NCBI GenBank assembly: GCA_902767225.1
Contig: CACXGN010000020.1
Span: 62,001-126,000, forward strand
DNA: 64,000 nucleotides
From: an uncultured Eubacteriales bacterium
GTDB lineage: Bacteria; Bacillota; Clostridia; Christensenellales; Borkfalkiaceae
Direction: 5' to 3'
Shown: piece by piece, positions 45,301 to 52,314 of the stretch
Layout of the letters: each line of letters starts with the position of its first letter
Numbering within the stretch: position 1 is the stretch's first letter
Notes under the pieces: model-generated
What the model was told of the DNA's origin: nothing
The model's input: only the letters and a program-made list of their open reading frames with translations
Database searches by the model: none
Position numbers and translations under genes: made by a program

Positions 45301-46706
45301 GTAGCCATGCCGGTGAAAACAACGGAAGCGTATACCATCAGGTGGCATACAGTAACTCTACTCTAACTCAAAAGGCATACGGTGTAGACGGAACGAGTAA
45401 ATACGGCTTCGGCGGTGAAAGCAGCGAAATTCCTACCAGCTTAGCTTACTCTATCAAGTTCGAAAAATTTGATAGCACCGGAACAGTTTACAAACTTACA
45501 ACTACCGGAATAACAAACTTCGGAAGATGTGATAGCAACGTAACCTACGTTTCAAGCAGCTATATACCGAATACCGGATATATCTGTGTATGGGGAATGG
45601 AAAGCGGCACGCAGAACATCTACGTTAAATACAGTTACGAAACTACCGAAACCGTAGGAACGGATATGATAATCGGCGACGGTGCGTTTAGCTCTTGTTC
45701 GGCACTTAATAACATAACGCTTCCGTCCGGAGTCACTTCGATCGGCAACTATGCGTTCCATAAGTGCTCGGCTCTCACGTCATTCACGATTCCCGCAAGC
45801 GTAACCACGATCGGCAACTATGCGTTCGATCAGTGTACTAACCTTGCAACGGTTAACTTCAAAGGTAAAGGTTCAACCACTACGATAAGCACTTCTACGT
45901 CAGATCTTACCAAGACCGCCGCAGACGCAGTTACTCTCACGCAAAACGACGACTACGTAGATATTTCTAAACTTAACACCTTCGGACAGAGAATTAATTC
46001 CGCAAGTGCGCAGACGATAGACGGACTTACCGTATACTACAATGTAACAGGATATAACAACAAGCCGATAGGCTTCGGTCTTACTACATCCGCTACCGGA
46101 TATTCGATCCCGACCGATAACCTTGATGCAAATAATACCTTCAACGCTACGATAAGACCGAGTACGGAACATATCTTCTTGTTCTATCAACTCAATCACG
46201 CGGGCGAAGATGCAAGCGCGGATCATCAACATATGATTGCGTATAACGATCCTGAACTTACCGAACAGACAGGTGAAACCGATTGGTACGGAATCGACGG
46301 AACGCGTAAATACTCTTTCGTGAAGACAACGACGTTTGAATACGCCATCCACTTCGAAAAGTATAACAGTTCGGTCTATAAGATCACCATCACCGGAATA
46401 ACCAATATGGAAAAATATGATTCTAACGTAGTATACGTATCGAAGAATTATATTCCGGATACGGCATACCTGTGCTTCTGGGGATTAGAGGGTGGTACTC
46501 AGACGATCTCCGTTAAGTTCGGACACACAACGTCCACAGCAAGCTTCTCTATCGGAAGCAACGCGTTTACAGGCTGTTCTAAACTTAAGAATTATACCTT
46601 CGCCGGAACCAAGGCACAATGGGCTGTGGTAGGTAAGGGCGCAGGCTGGAAAGACAGTTCGGTTACCGCAACCGTTAAGTGTTCAGACGGCAACGTAACC
46701 GTATAA
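39399..46706 (+). CDS. Giant InlB-repeat / leucine-rich-repeat lipoprotein
   Basis: A 2435-aa protein. I chose the GTG at 39399, preceded by AGGGTG; a GTG at 39390 lies on that site. Lipobox LFAC gives Cys25. Next come a cadherin-like beta-sandwich (about 45-135) and about 21 alternating modules up to residue 1625: eleven InlB B-type (YTVTFDGNGG or GTVTGGG forms) and ten MucBP-like (YKVEYY...LKVYYTR). Then BspA leucine-rich repeats (CTALTSVTLPSGLTSIGNYA) interrupted twice, at about 1858-2085 and 2160-2377, by homologous domains I do not recognise (KPIGWGITNSASGYS / KPIGFGLTTSATGYS). It ends with a leucine-rich cap. No LPXTG motif is present, so anchoring is by lipid. Probably a long surface stalk with a binding tip. 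Base composition is host-like. Confidence 0.88.
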   Translation: MKRKFLLSLVMLIVAATCSLGLFACSIVPKSDEKQPQIVDFEAELIEVEGFTYNVSAKTCTATVSNATSELPLTDKVTVSNKATWVVSTTNAKSGAIESKTLSLSEGDNHYYIIVTSGDGKTDVSFSVTVHRRAMYTVTFDTDGGTPVPSQSVEEGYLIKNVPSTTKAGFIFAGWSYDFGTPVTSDITITASWREDPASSYKVEYYLQNVGRTDYELKESETFPAETGESVTAEQKGFAHFTFNEKDSTTSGTVIKGGTLILKLYYTRNVYTVTVNSADTDKGTVTGGGEYVNAQVVDLSASAKSGWTFDGWYEGDNLLSAKAEYSFNPTNTMVIVAAWKANTDTEYKVEHYKDNELVETETLTGTTGEKVTATEKTYDYYSVDEDNSTLEGAIVGDGSLTLKVYYVSVKFNVLISSKNVNEGTVTGGGEGIVGGTEITVKTTPKDGYSFDGWLNGGEEYLAPAEFNLTVTENITLTAKWKKNTYNYTVNYYFENLNGEYVLDDSLTVISSAEFGATVYAEINSVEHYNINEEKTVKEGVIPANNGLILSVYYKRDTYTVTFDGNGGTLVSGEETQTVKYEGSAVAPTYEMVGYTFAGFNKAFDNVSMDIEVKALWTAKTGVTYKVYHYRDNVIVDEEHDIEEFEGTTGDPVRALYRTSDDFAYYDYDKVNSTATGTIAGDGSLELKLYYTVKHYTVNLEKDRDDGVVSGEGSYTHFDNVTITAGAIDGYSFAGWYKSGELFSEHAEYTFNPTENVTLTAKWTANTDTPYTVEYYKDGEIVSADTQNLTGTTGQTVVVSNPSEKYPYYEYNSAISTASGKVLGDGSLVLKLYYTAQTFVVTLEKDNEEGTVEGAGTYKNADTAIITASEVTGYDFIGWFNGSTLFSKNADCTFNPTQNITLTAKWTKHVYNYSVKYYFENSNGYYVINDDETENLTAEFGKTVNAQIKTFPNFTYNEGLSTATGVIPANNDLILSVYYSINRFTVTLDKNVEKGTVTGGGAFLADEQATVIASAIDGYIFTGWYKGDDKLSSDLEYTFTVTEDVTLTAKWVADDETAYTVEIYLQNIENDEYTLESSDILYGETDTTASVTPESIEHFTYNASISKVSGTIVADGSLVLKVYYTRDTYTVTFNGDGGTLVSGVETQTVKYLGSAVAPVYEKTGYHYSFDVPFNNISSDVFVSAIWTANTDTAYKVEYYLQNLDDDGYTLNETLNLKGTTDDYVNADVKTIEHYEFTSEGSVIGGTIAADGSLILKVYYLRDVYTVTVTKNIETGTVTGDGEYRYGKQVTVTANEISGYDFTGWKVADTIVSSNLEYSFTANESITVTAVWSARESAYTVEYYKQNLADNNFTIDSSLTENLMGMTDTVVDAEIKTIAHFTFTTSGSVTSGTVLADGSLVLKVYYTRNTYNVTFNGNGGTLVSGEEIQTVKYQGSAVAPTYSKAGYNYEFDKAFINISEDIEVTAVWTARTDIDYTVEIYLQNVANDEYTKDNSRTQTLKGTTDSNVSVTPESIEHFAYNASLSTVSGKVLADGSLVLKVYYTRNKYHVSISSANEDVTLSKTYNAEYKYNALINDITATVKGYLGYEWSGWYINDELVSTELTYPSFRVSGPVTIVAKAVAKAEMSAFTFTSTATTCVITGLTDKSVKTIVIPGYVTSVNDGAFNGATIENATVPMFAVSKVKSTSLKNLTITNGTAIADSALEGCTALSSVTIPSTVKSIGANAFKGCTALTSVTLPSGLTSIGNYAFSESGLTSISIPNTVTSLGEYAFYKCSALATANIPTAITAIPAHLFNDCIALSAITLPEGTTSIGEYAFRKCTSLTTIAIPLSVETIGAHAFEGSTGLTKVTFSGESTHTRTVTVVSSVDDYSVVHQGTGGAAPSLSSASSDYTKIANLNSWGDRVNSKQVTFDGLTVYFKVNNYDAKPIGWGITNSASGYSVVESTSAAPYFNATIRPAGTWAFMYYQRSHAGENNGSVYHQVAYSNSTLTQKAYGVDGTSKYGFGGESSEIPTSLAYSIKFEKFDSTGTVYKLTTTGITNFGRCDSNVTYVSSSYIPNTGYICVWGMESGTQNIYVKYSYETTETVGTDMIIGDGAFSSCSALNNITLPSGVTSIGNYAFHKCSALTSFTIPASVTTIGNYAFDQCTNLATVNFKGKGSTTTISTSTSDLTKTAADAVTLTQNDDYVDISKLNTFGQRINSASAQTIDGLTVYYNVTGYNNKPIGFGLTTSATGYSIPTDNLDANNTFNATIRPSTEHIFLFYQLNHAGEDASADHQHMIAYNDPELTEQTGETDWYGIDGTRKYSFVKTTTFEYAIHFEKYNSSVYKITITGITNMEKYDSNVVYVSKNYIPDTAYLCFWGLEGGTQTISVKFGHTTSTASFSIGSNAFTGCSKLKNYTFAGTKAQWAVVGKGAGWKDSSVTATVKCSDGNVTV
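44970..45655 (+). repeat. Unrecognised domain A nested in the leucine-rich repeats
   Basis: Encodes about 228 residues lacking the leucine-rich pattern, with IANLNSWGDRVNS, DGLTVYFKVNNYDAKPIGWG, FNATIRPAGTWAFMYYQ, RSHAGENNG and YVSSSYIPNTGYICVWGME. Homologous to domain B at 45870-46530. Confidence 0.7.
45870..46530 (+). repeat. Unrecognised domain B nested in the leucine-rich repeats
   Basis: Encodes about 220 residues homologous to domain A, with ISKLNTFGQRINS, DGLTVYYNVTGYNNKPIGFG, FNATIRPSTEHIFLFYQ, LNHAGEDAS and YVSKNYIPDTAYLCFWGLE. The copies differ substantially, so the duplication is not recent. Confidence 0.7.
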
Positions 46707-46724
46707 AAGCGGCAAAAACAAATC

Positions 46725-46757
46725 AAAAATCCCGACCGAAAACGGTCGGGATTTTTT
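46725..46757 (+). terminator. Intrinsic terminator of the giant lipoprotein gene
   Basis: AAAAATCCCGACCG / CGGTCGGGATTTTT stem with an AAAA loop, followed by T. Confidence 0.9.
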
Positions 46758-46792
46758 ACGTAAAAAAATTTTAAAATATATATAAAAATCGA

Positions 46793-46821
46793 TTGACAGG
46801 GTAGGTCAATATTTATATAAT
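46793..46821 (+). promoter_or_regulatory. Promoter of the polyamine operon with overlapping inverted repeat
   Basis: Perfect consensus TTGACA (46793-46798) and TATAAT (46816-46821) with a 17-bp spacer. TTGAC-N7-GTCAA (46793-46809) is an inverted repeat on the -35 box and a candidate operator. Confidence 0.7.
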
Positions 46822-46837
46822 ATATATCGTATTTTTT

Positions 46838-46854
46838 GTTTAGTTTTATTAAAC
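46838..46854. promoter_or_regulatory. Second inverted repeat in the polyamine operon leader
   Basis: GTTTA-N7-TAAAC (46838-46854) has the same 5-7-5 geometry as the repeat on the -35 box, with centres 45 bp apart, close to four helical turns. Candidate second operator for the XRE-cupin regulator. Confidence 0.5.
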
Positions 46855-46894
46855 TTTTTGTTAAAAATTGCTAAACAGAAATCAAAAGGTGGTT

Positions 46895-47431
46895 ATGGAA
46901 CTCGGTGAAAGAATAAAAGAATTAAGGCTTGCTTGCGAACTTACGCAAGAAGAACTTGCCGATAGGTGTGAACTGACGAAAGGGTATATATCTCAACTTG
47001 AAAACGACTTGACCAGCCCGTCTATCGCAACGCTAATCGATATTCTTTCCGCGCTCGGGACGGATCTTAAAGAATTCTTTTCCGAAATCGAAACGGACGA
47101 AAAAATTTCGTTCAATAAAAACGAATTTATCGAAAAGCGGACGGAAAATTATATTTTAAACTGGCTTGTTCCCAACTCGCAGAAAAACGATATGGAGCCC
47201 GTTCATATGCGGCTTTATGCGGGCGGGGAAACTGATGAAGACGTTCCGCACGAAGGCGAAGAGTTCGGATACGTTATAAAGGGCGAAATCATTGTGGTTC
47301 TCGGCAAAAAAAGGGTAAAGGTAAAAAAGGGCGAAAGTTTTTACTATATTGCCGATAAAAGCCACAAAATAATCAACAAAAGCGAAAAGGAAGCGGAATT
47401 TATCTGGGTATCTTCTCCGCCGAATTTTTAA
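46895..47431 (+). CDS. XRE-family regulator with C-terminal cupin domain
   Basis: A 178-aa regulator: helix-turn-helix at about residues 5-60 (ERIKELRLACELTQEELAD and KGYISQLENDLTSPS), then a cupin beta-barrel (GEEFGYVIKGEIIVVLGKK). This matches PuuR-like XRE-cupin regulators found before pot operons. I chose the ATG at 46895 after AAAGGTGG because the helix-turn-helix starts immediately; a TTG at 46868 would add nine residues. potA follows after 32 bp, so it is probably the autoregulated first gene. Confidence 0.93.
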   Translation: MELGERIKELRLACELTQEELADRCELTKGYISQLENDLTSPSIATLIDILSALGTDLKEFFSEIETDEKISFNKNEFIEKRTENYILNWLVPNSQKNDMEPVHMRLYAGGETDEDVPHEGEEFGYVIKGEIIVVLGKKRVKVKKGESFYYIADKSHKIINKSEKEAEFIWVSSPPNF

Positions 47432-47463
47432 TAAAACACAAAAAACTTTAAGAGGAAACGAAA

Positions 47464-48975
47464 ATGGAAAACGAGAACAAAAAGATCATCGAACTAATTG
47501 ATTTAACCCGAATATTCGAAGACGGGTTAATTGCGGTCGATAACGTAAATCTTTACGTCAGAAAGGGCGAATTCGTAACCTTTTTAGGACCGTCCGGCTG
47601 TGGTAAATCCACAACACTCCGTATGATCGCGGGTTTTGATAAGCCCACGAAAGGTAAAATCCTGTTAAACGGCGAAGACATTTCCGATCTTCCGCCAAAC
47701 CTCCGTCCTATCAATACGGTATTCCAGCGATACGCGCTGTTCCCTCATTTAAATGTTTACGATAATATTGCTTTCGGATTAAAACTTCAAAAGCAGAAAG
47801 TTACGTATGAAAAGGCAGACGGAACTACCTTTACCAAAACCGAAAAGTTATCTAAACGCGAAATATCCGAAAAAGTTGCCAAGGTATTGAAAATGGTAGA
47901 CTTAGAAGGATTTGAAAAGCGTAGCGTTTCTACGCTTTCCGGCGGTCAGCAGCAAAGGGTGGCGATAGCCCGCGCTATCGTCAACGAACCGCAAATTCTT
48001 TTGCTTGACGAACCTTTGGGCGCTCTCGATTTAAAGATGAGAAAAGATATGCAACTCGAACTTAAAGAGATGCATAAAAAACTCGGAATAACATTTATTT
48101 ACGTAACGCACGACCAAGAAGAAGCGCTTACTATGAGCGATACGATAGTAGTTATGCAAGACGGTGTTATTCAACAGGTCGGCACGCCAACCGATATATA
48201 TAATGAACCGAAAAACTCTTTCGTTGCGAATTTTATAGGTGAAAGTAATATTTTCAGCGGCACGTCTCTCGGAGATAAGAAAGTTAAGTTTATCGGTAAA
48301 GAATTCGATTGCTTAGACGATTTCCCGAAAAACGAAAATGTAGACGTGGTAGTTCGTCCCGAAGACGTTATTTTTACGGATATAGGCAAAGGAAAGGTTG
48401 AAGGCAAGATAATAAGTTCTATATTTAAAGGCGTCCACTACGAAATGGTAATGAAAGTCGGCAAGACCGAAGTTATCATTCAAAATACCGAGGAAAGGAA
48501 GGTGGGCGAAACGGTCTGTATCGATATAAAACCGGACGGAATTCATCTTATGCACAAGGAATTTTCTTCCAACAAATACGACGGCTATATTACAAAGAAA
48601 AACACCGTATGTTTCGGCGACGGAGAATTCGAGTGCGACGTTACAAAACTTTATCCTAACTCTACGCTTGACGAAGAAGGATATCTTATCACCGACAACG
48701 GCGAAAAGATCGACCTTACGGACGTAGACGTGAACGTAGAAGTCGGGCTTAAAGATATTGAGATTTCCGACGACGAAAACGCAGGCGGAGCGGTCGGCAA
48801 TATTATTTCCATAATATATAAAGGCGACCACTATCAACTTATCGTAAGGACTGACGAAAACGAAGAATATTTTGTTGTCGATACCGAAGACACGTGGAAC
48901 GAAAACGACAGAGTTTCGGTTATTATTAAACCCGAAAAAATCAAACTTACGCTTAAAACGGAGAACCACAGATGA
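47464..48975 (+). CDS. potA: Spermidine/putrescine ABC importer ATPase PotA (long form)
   Basis: ATPase of the polyamine importer. Walker A GPSGCGKST, Q-loop region VFQRYALFPHL, signature LSGGQQQR, Walker B ILLLDEPLGALD and switch His in YVTHDQEEA are all intact. PotA is usually about 350-380 aa; this one has 503. After the normal TOBE domain (VVRPEDVIFTD to IDIKPDGIHL) there is an extra region of about 130 residues that ends in a second TOBE-like unit (GNIISIIYKGDHYQLIV, VIIKPEKIKLTL). It overlaps potB by 4 bp. Confidence 0.96.
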   Translation: MENENKKIIELIDLTRIFEDGLIAVDNVNLYVRKGEFVTFLGPSGCGKSTTLRMIAGFDKPTKGKILLNGEDISDLPPNLRPINTVFQRYALFPHLNVYDNIAFGLKLQKQKVTYEKADGTTFTKTEKLSKREISEKVAKVLKMVDLEGFEKRSVSTLSGGQQQRVAIARAIVNEPQILLLDEPLGALDLKMRKDMQLELKEMHKKLGITFIYVTHDQEEALTMSDTIVVMQDGVIQQVGTPTDIYNEPKNSFVANFIGESNIFSGTSLGDKKVKFIGKEFDCLDDFPKNENVDVVVRPEDVIFTDIGKGKVEGKIISSIFKGVHYEMVMKVGKTEVIIQNTEERKVGETVCIDIKPDGIHLMHKEFSSNKYDGYITKKNTVCFGDGEFECDVTKLYPNSTLDEEGYLITDNGEKIDLTDVDVNVEVGLKDIEISDDENAGGAVGNIISIIYKGDHYQLIVRTDENEEYFVVDTEDTWNENDRVSVIIKPEKIKLTLKTENHR

Positions 48976-49838
48976 ATACCCAAGATAAAGTTATCGGCAG
49001 GGAGAAACTGATCGCCGAAAAAGCGCCAAAAAAATCTCTCTTTGCCTTTTCACGCAAGCAACTCGGTATTCCCTACGGCGTATTTTTGGCGCTGTTCGTA
49101 ATACTTCCGTTGTTTCTGATTTTGTATTACGCATTTACGTCTAAAACCGGAAGTTTCACTTTTGCGAACTTCATTGATTTTTTCAGCAACCCGACGTCCG
49201 TCAGTAACCTGTTTTTAAGTTTACTGATAGCGTTTGTAACCACGGCGCTGTGCTTGCTGATAGCCTATCCCGTTGCCTATATACTTTCAAAAATGAAAGC
49301 GAAAAGAGGCACGGTATTGCTATTGCTATTCATAATGCCCATGTGGATCAACTTCGTTTTAAGGGCGCTCGCCATGAAAGAAGTTATGACGCTTATGGGT
49401 ATCTTTGCAAAAGACGACTTCTTTAACTTCTTTAACACAATAGTCGGTATGGTATACGACTTCTTGCCGTTTATGATCATGCCGTTATACACAACGCTTA
49501 TTAAGACGGACAAGTCCTTACTTGAAGCGTCATACGATCTTGGCGCAACCAAGGCACAGACTTTCAGGAAGATAACCTTGCCGCTATCCGTTCCGGGGAT
49601 TATAAGCGGCGCTATGATGGTATTCTTGCCGTCTATGAGCGCATACGTCATTTCGGACACCTTCGGTAACGGTAAGATCACCATAATCGGTAAACTTATC
49701 GAAGAACAGTTCGGCACGGGCGCAAACTGGAACGCGGGCAGCGCGATCGCTATCGTTATGCTTATAGTTATGTTTGTTACTATGCTTTTGACCGGCGGAT
49801 TTAAAAACGAAACCAACGTAAGGGGGACGGCTCTATGA
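48972..49838 (+). CDS. potB: Spermidine/putrescine ABC importer permease PotB
   Basis: Membrane permease of 288 aa with six helices. The EAA loop that contacts PotA is seen in LLEASYDLGATKAQTFRKI. The N-terminal 35 residues are cytoplasmic and basic. Overlaps of 4 bp with potA and potC indicate tight co-translation. Confidence 0.96.
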   Translation: MNTQDKVIGREKLIAEKAPKKSLFAFSRKQLGIPYGVFLALFVILPLFLILYYAFTSKTGSFTFANFIDFFSNPTSVSNLFLSLLIAFVTTALCLLIAYPVAYILSKMKAKRGTVLLLLFIMPMWINFVLRALAMKEVMTLMGIFAKDDFFNFFNTIVGMVYDFLPFMIMPLYTTLIKTDKSLLEASYDLGATKAQTFRKITLPLSVPGIISGAMMVFLPSMSAYVISDTFGNGKITIIGKLIEEQFGTGANWNAGSAIAIVMLIVMFVTMLLTGGFKNETNVRGTAL

Positions 49839-50626
49839 AAAAGTTTTTATCTCTCTTTTACATCTTTTTAGTTCTTGCTTTTATATACGTTCCCATACTG
49901 GTTCTTATAGTATATAGTTTCACGGGTTCGGTTATAATCGGCAACTGGACTGGGTTCTCTTTTGAACTATATGCTAAGCTGTTCACCGAAGAAAGAATAA
50001 GAAATATGATCATCAGCACCGTGCTGCTTGCGGTAGGGGCGGGTATACTTTCCACTATTCTCGGCACGATGGGTGCTATCGGCATTTATTACAGCAAAGG
50101 TAAGTTCGGTAAGATCATAAAGGGATCTTCGAGCATAAGCGTTATCAATGCGGAAATCGTTACTGGTATTTCGCTCGCGCTCGTATTCTCGCTTATCACT
50201 TTCGGAAAAACTTACTTCTCGCTAATTATTGGGCACATGGTATTATGCACACCGTTCGTGGTTTTATCGGTAACGCCTAAACTTAAACAGATGGATTCAA
50301 GTTTATACGAGGCTGCGTTAGACCTCGGTGCTTCGCCCACAAAGGCTCTGTTTAAGGTGGTCATACCCGAAATCCTTCCGGGAATATTCAGCGGTTTTAT
50401 GCTTGCCATTACCTTGTCTCTTGACGACTATATCATAACGGTATTTACTAAGCCCGAAACGTTCGACACGATAAGTACATACGTTTATAACGCGGTCAAA
50501 AACCAAGCAAAATCCGAACTTCCCGCACTTCGCGCGCTTTCGGCGGTAATATTCCTTATTATGGTAATAGTGGTAGTGATAATGAATATCCGCGCGAATA
50601 AAAAAGTCGCAAAGGAGGCACGCTGA
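49835..50626 (+). CDS. potC: Spermidine/putrescine ABC importer permease PotC
   Basis: Second permease, 263 aa, six helices, with the EAA loop LYEAALDLGASPTKALFKV and the typical start of PotC (FYIFLVLAFIYVPILVLIVY). Its TGA overlaps the potD ATG by one base. Confidence 0.96.
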   Translation: MKKFLSLFYIFLVLAFIYVPILVLIVYSFTGSVIIGNWTGFSFELYAKLFTEERIRNMIISTVLLAVGAGILSTILGTMGAIGIYYSKGKFGKIIKGSSSISVINAEIVTGISLALVFSLITFGKTYFSLIIGHMVLCTPFVVLSVTPKLKQMDSSLYEAALDLGASPTKALFKVVIPEILPGIFSGFMLAITLSLDDYIITVFTKPETFDTISTYVYNAVKNQAKSELPALRALSAVIFLIMVIVVVIMNIRANKKVAKEAR

Positions 50627-52269
50627 TGAAAAAACTTTTAGCGCTTATAATTGCGGTTTTGCTGATATTCCCCGTATTCGCGGGGTGCGCGTCAAAGGAA
50701 AGTAAGAAAGTTTTAAGAATTTGTAACTGCGAAGACTATATCGACGAAGAGTTACTTTCCGAGTTTGAAGAGGCATATGAATGCAAGATAGAATATTCCA
50801 CTTTCGGAACGCTTGAAAATCTTTATAACGATATAAAGATCACTCCCGATAGATACGATCTTATTTGCCCGTCCGACTATATGATAGAAAAGATGGCAAA
50901 AGAAGGTATGCTCCAAAAGATCGGCGATAAACTGACCGAAGACGGAAACTATCATACATACGTCTCTTCGTATATAGACGATACTTTCAGTTCGATCACA
51001 TGGAATAACGGAGAAGACAGCCTTGCCGATTACGCGGTATGCTATATGTGGGGAACGTTGGGGCTTACCTTTAATTCCGAATTCGTTGACGAAGCAGATA
51101 TGGAAAGTTGGGCGTCGCTTTGGGATAAAAAGTATGCGAATAAATCGACCATAAAAGACAGTATAAGAGATTCTTTCTTTATGGGTGCGGCATACGCTAA
51201 CAAAGAAGAACTTGACGACCTTTCGGAAAAGTTTAACGGCGGCGAAATCGATCTTGATAATTATCAAAGCGAATTATTGAGAATATTTAACGATACTTCG
51301 GAAGAAAACGTTTTAAGGGTAGAAGAAGGGCTTAAAAACCTTAAAGGCAATATATACGGATTTGAAGTAGACAGCGGCAAGAACGACGTTGCAAGCGGAA
51401 AAATCACGATAAATTTCGCTTGGAGCGGAGACGCTGTATACGCGATGGATCAAGCCGAAGAAGTTGGCGCATATCTAAACTACACCGTTCCGAACGAAGG
51501 CTCTAACGTTTGGTTCGACGGTTGGTGCGTTCCCAAAAATGCAAAGAACGTCGATCTCGCTATTGAGTTTATCGAATTCTTGTCCGATCCAGAAATAGTT
51601 TTAAGAAATATGGAATACATCGGATATACCAGCGGTATCGCGGGTGAAGACGTGTTCGGTAACGCTATTGACTGGTATGGGGTATGCACGCTCGTTGAAA
51701 CTGATTATACCGAAGATTACTATAATTCTCTTTCGGAAGAAGAACAGGAATACTACGAACTCGATAAAGACGGCAAAGTTTGGGAATACGTTTACGTCGA
51801 AGACTCAGAAGTAACGACGATAACCGGCGACGACGAAACGGGGTATACGGCAAACCTTATGGTCTTTAACGAAGATACCGAAGAAGTGGAAGAAGAAGAG
51901 ACTGAGATTTATAAAGTCGACCTGTCATACTTTTTCGGAGAAGACGACGAGTGGGTAATTTACACCGACACTATCGGCAGACAGTTTACCGCTCAGTATC
52001 CGACCGAAGACATTATAAACCGTTGTGTTGTTATGAACTGTTATGACGACGAGGCGAATTCAAGAGTAACTTTAATGTGGGAAAGGGTAAAGGGCTTTAC
52101 TCTTCCGCTTTGGGCAATAATTCTTATCGTTATCGGAATTTGCGGTCTTATAGCCTTTGGAATTATATATAAATATAAAGAAAAAATATTCGCAAAGGTC
52201 GATCTTTCAAATAAAGAACCGAGAAGAAGAAAAAAATATAAGGTCGTTAAAAAAGAAAGAATAAAATAA
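50626..52269 (+). CDS. potD: Spermidine/putrescine-binding lipoprotein PotD, C-terminally anchored
   Basis: Substrate-binding protein. Lipobox FAGC follows a short signal peptide; the family start is VLRICNCEDYIDEELLSEFE, and YDLICPSDYMIEKMA and NFAWSGDAVYAMDQAEE are polyamine-binding regions. At 547 aa it is about 200 longer than E. coli PotD. An acidic insert (about residues 350-485, EEVEEEETE) precedes a membrane helix (LPLWAIILIVIGICGLIAFG) and a very basic cytoplasmic tail. So it may be anchored at both ends. AGGAGG precedes the ATG. Confidence 0.94.
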   Translation: MKKLLALIIAVLLIFPVFAGCASKESKKVLRICNCEDYIDEELLSEFEEAYECKIEYSTFGTLENLYNDIKITPDRYDLICPSDYMIEKMAKEGMLQKIGDKLTEDGNYHTYVSSYIDDTFSSITWNNGEDSLADYAVCYMWGTLGLTFNSEFVDEADMESWASLWDKKYANKSTIKDSIRDSFFMGAAYANKEELDDLSEKFNGGEIDLDNYQSELLRIFNDTSEENVLRVEEGLKNLKGNIYGFEVDSGKNDVASGKITINFAWSGDAVYAMDQAEEVGAYLNYTVPNEGSNVWFDGWCVPKNAKNVDLAIEFIEFLSDPEIVLRNMEYIGYTSGIAGEDVFGNAIDWYGVCTLVETDYTEDYYNSLSEEEQEYYELDKDGKVWEYVYVEDSEVTTITGDDETGYTANLMVFNEDTEEVEEEETEIYKVDLSYFFGEDDEWVIYTDTIGRQFTAQYPTEDIINRCVVMNCYDDEANSRVTLMWERVKGFTLPLWAIILIVIGICGLIAFGIIYKYKEKIFAKVDLSNKEPRRRKKYKVVKKERIK

Positions 52270-52272
52270 ATT

Positions 52273-52299
52273 AAAAGCGTGGCAATTGCCACGCTTTTT
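52273..52299. terminator. Bidirectional terminator between potD and the PflX-like gene
   Basis: Perfect palindrome of 26 bp centred between 52285 and 52286 (half site AAAAGCGTGGCAA), with a T-run on each strand; it serves the two convergent units. Confidence 0.9.
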
Positions 52300-52314
52300 C
52301 TTTACCTAAAAATA

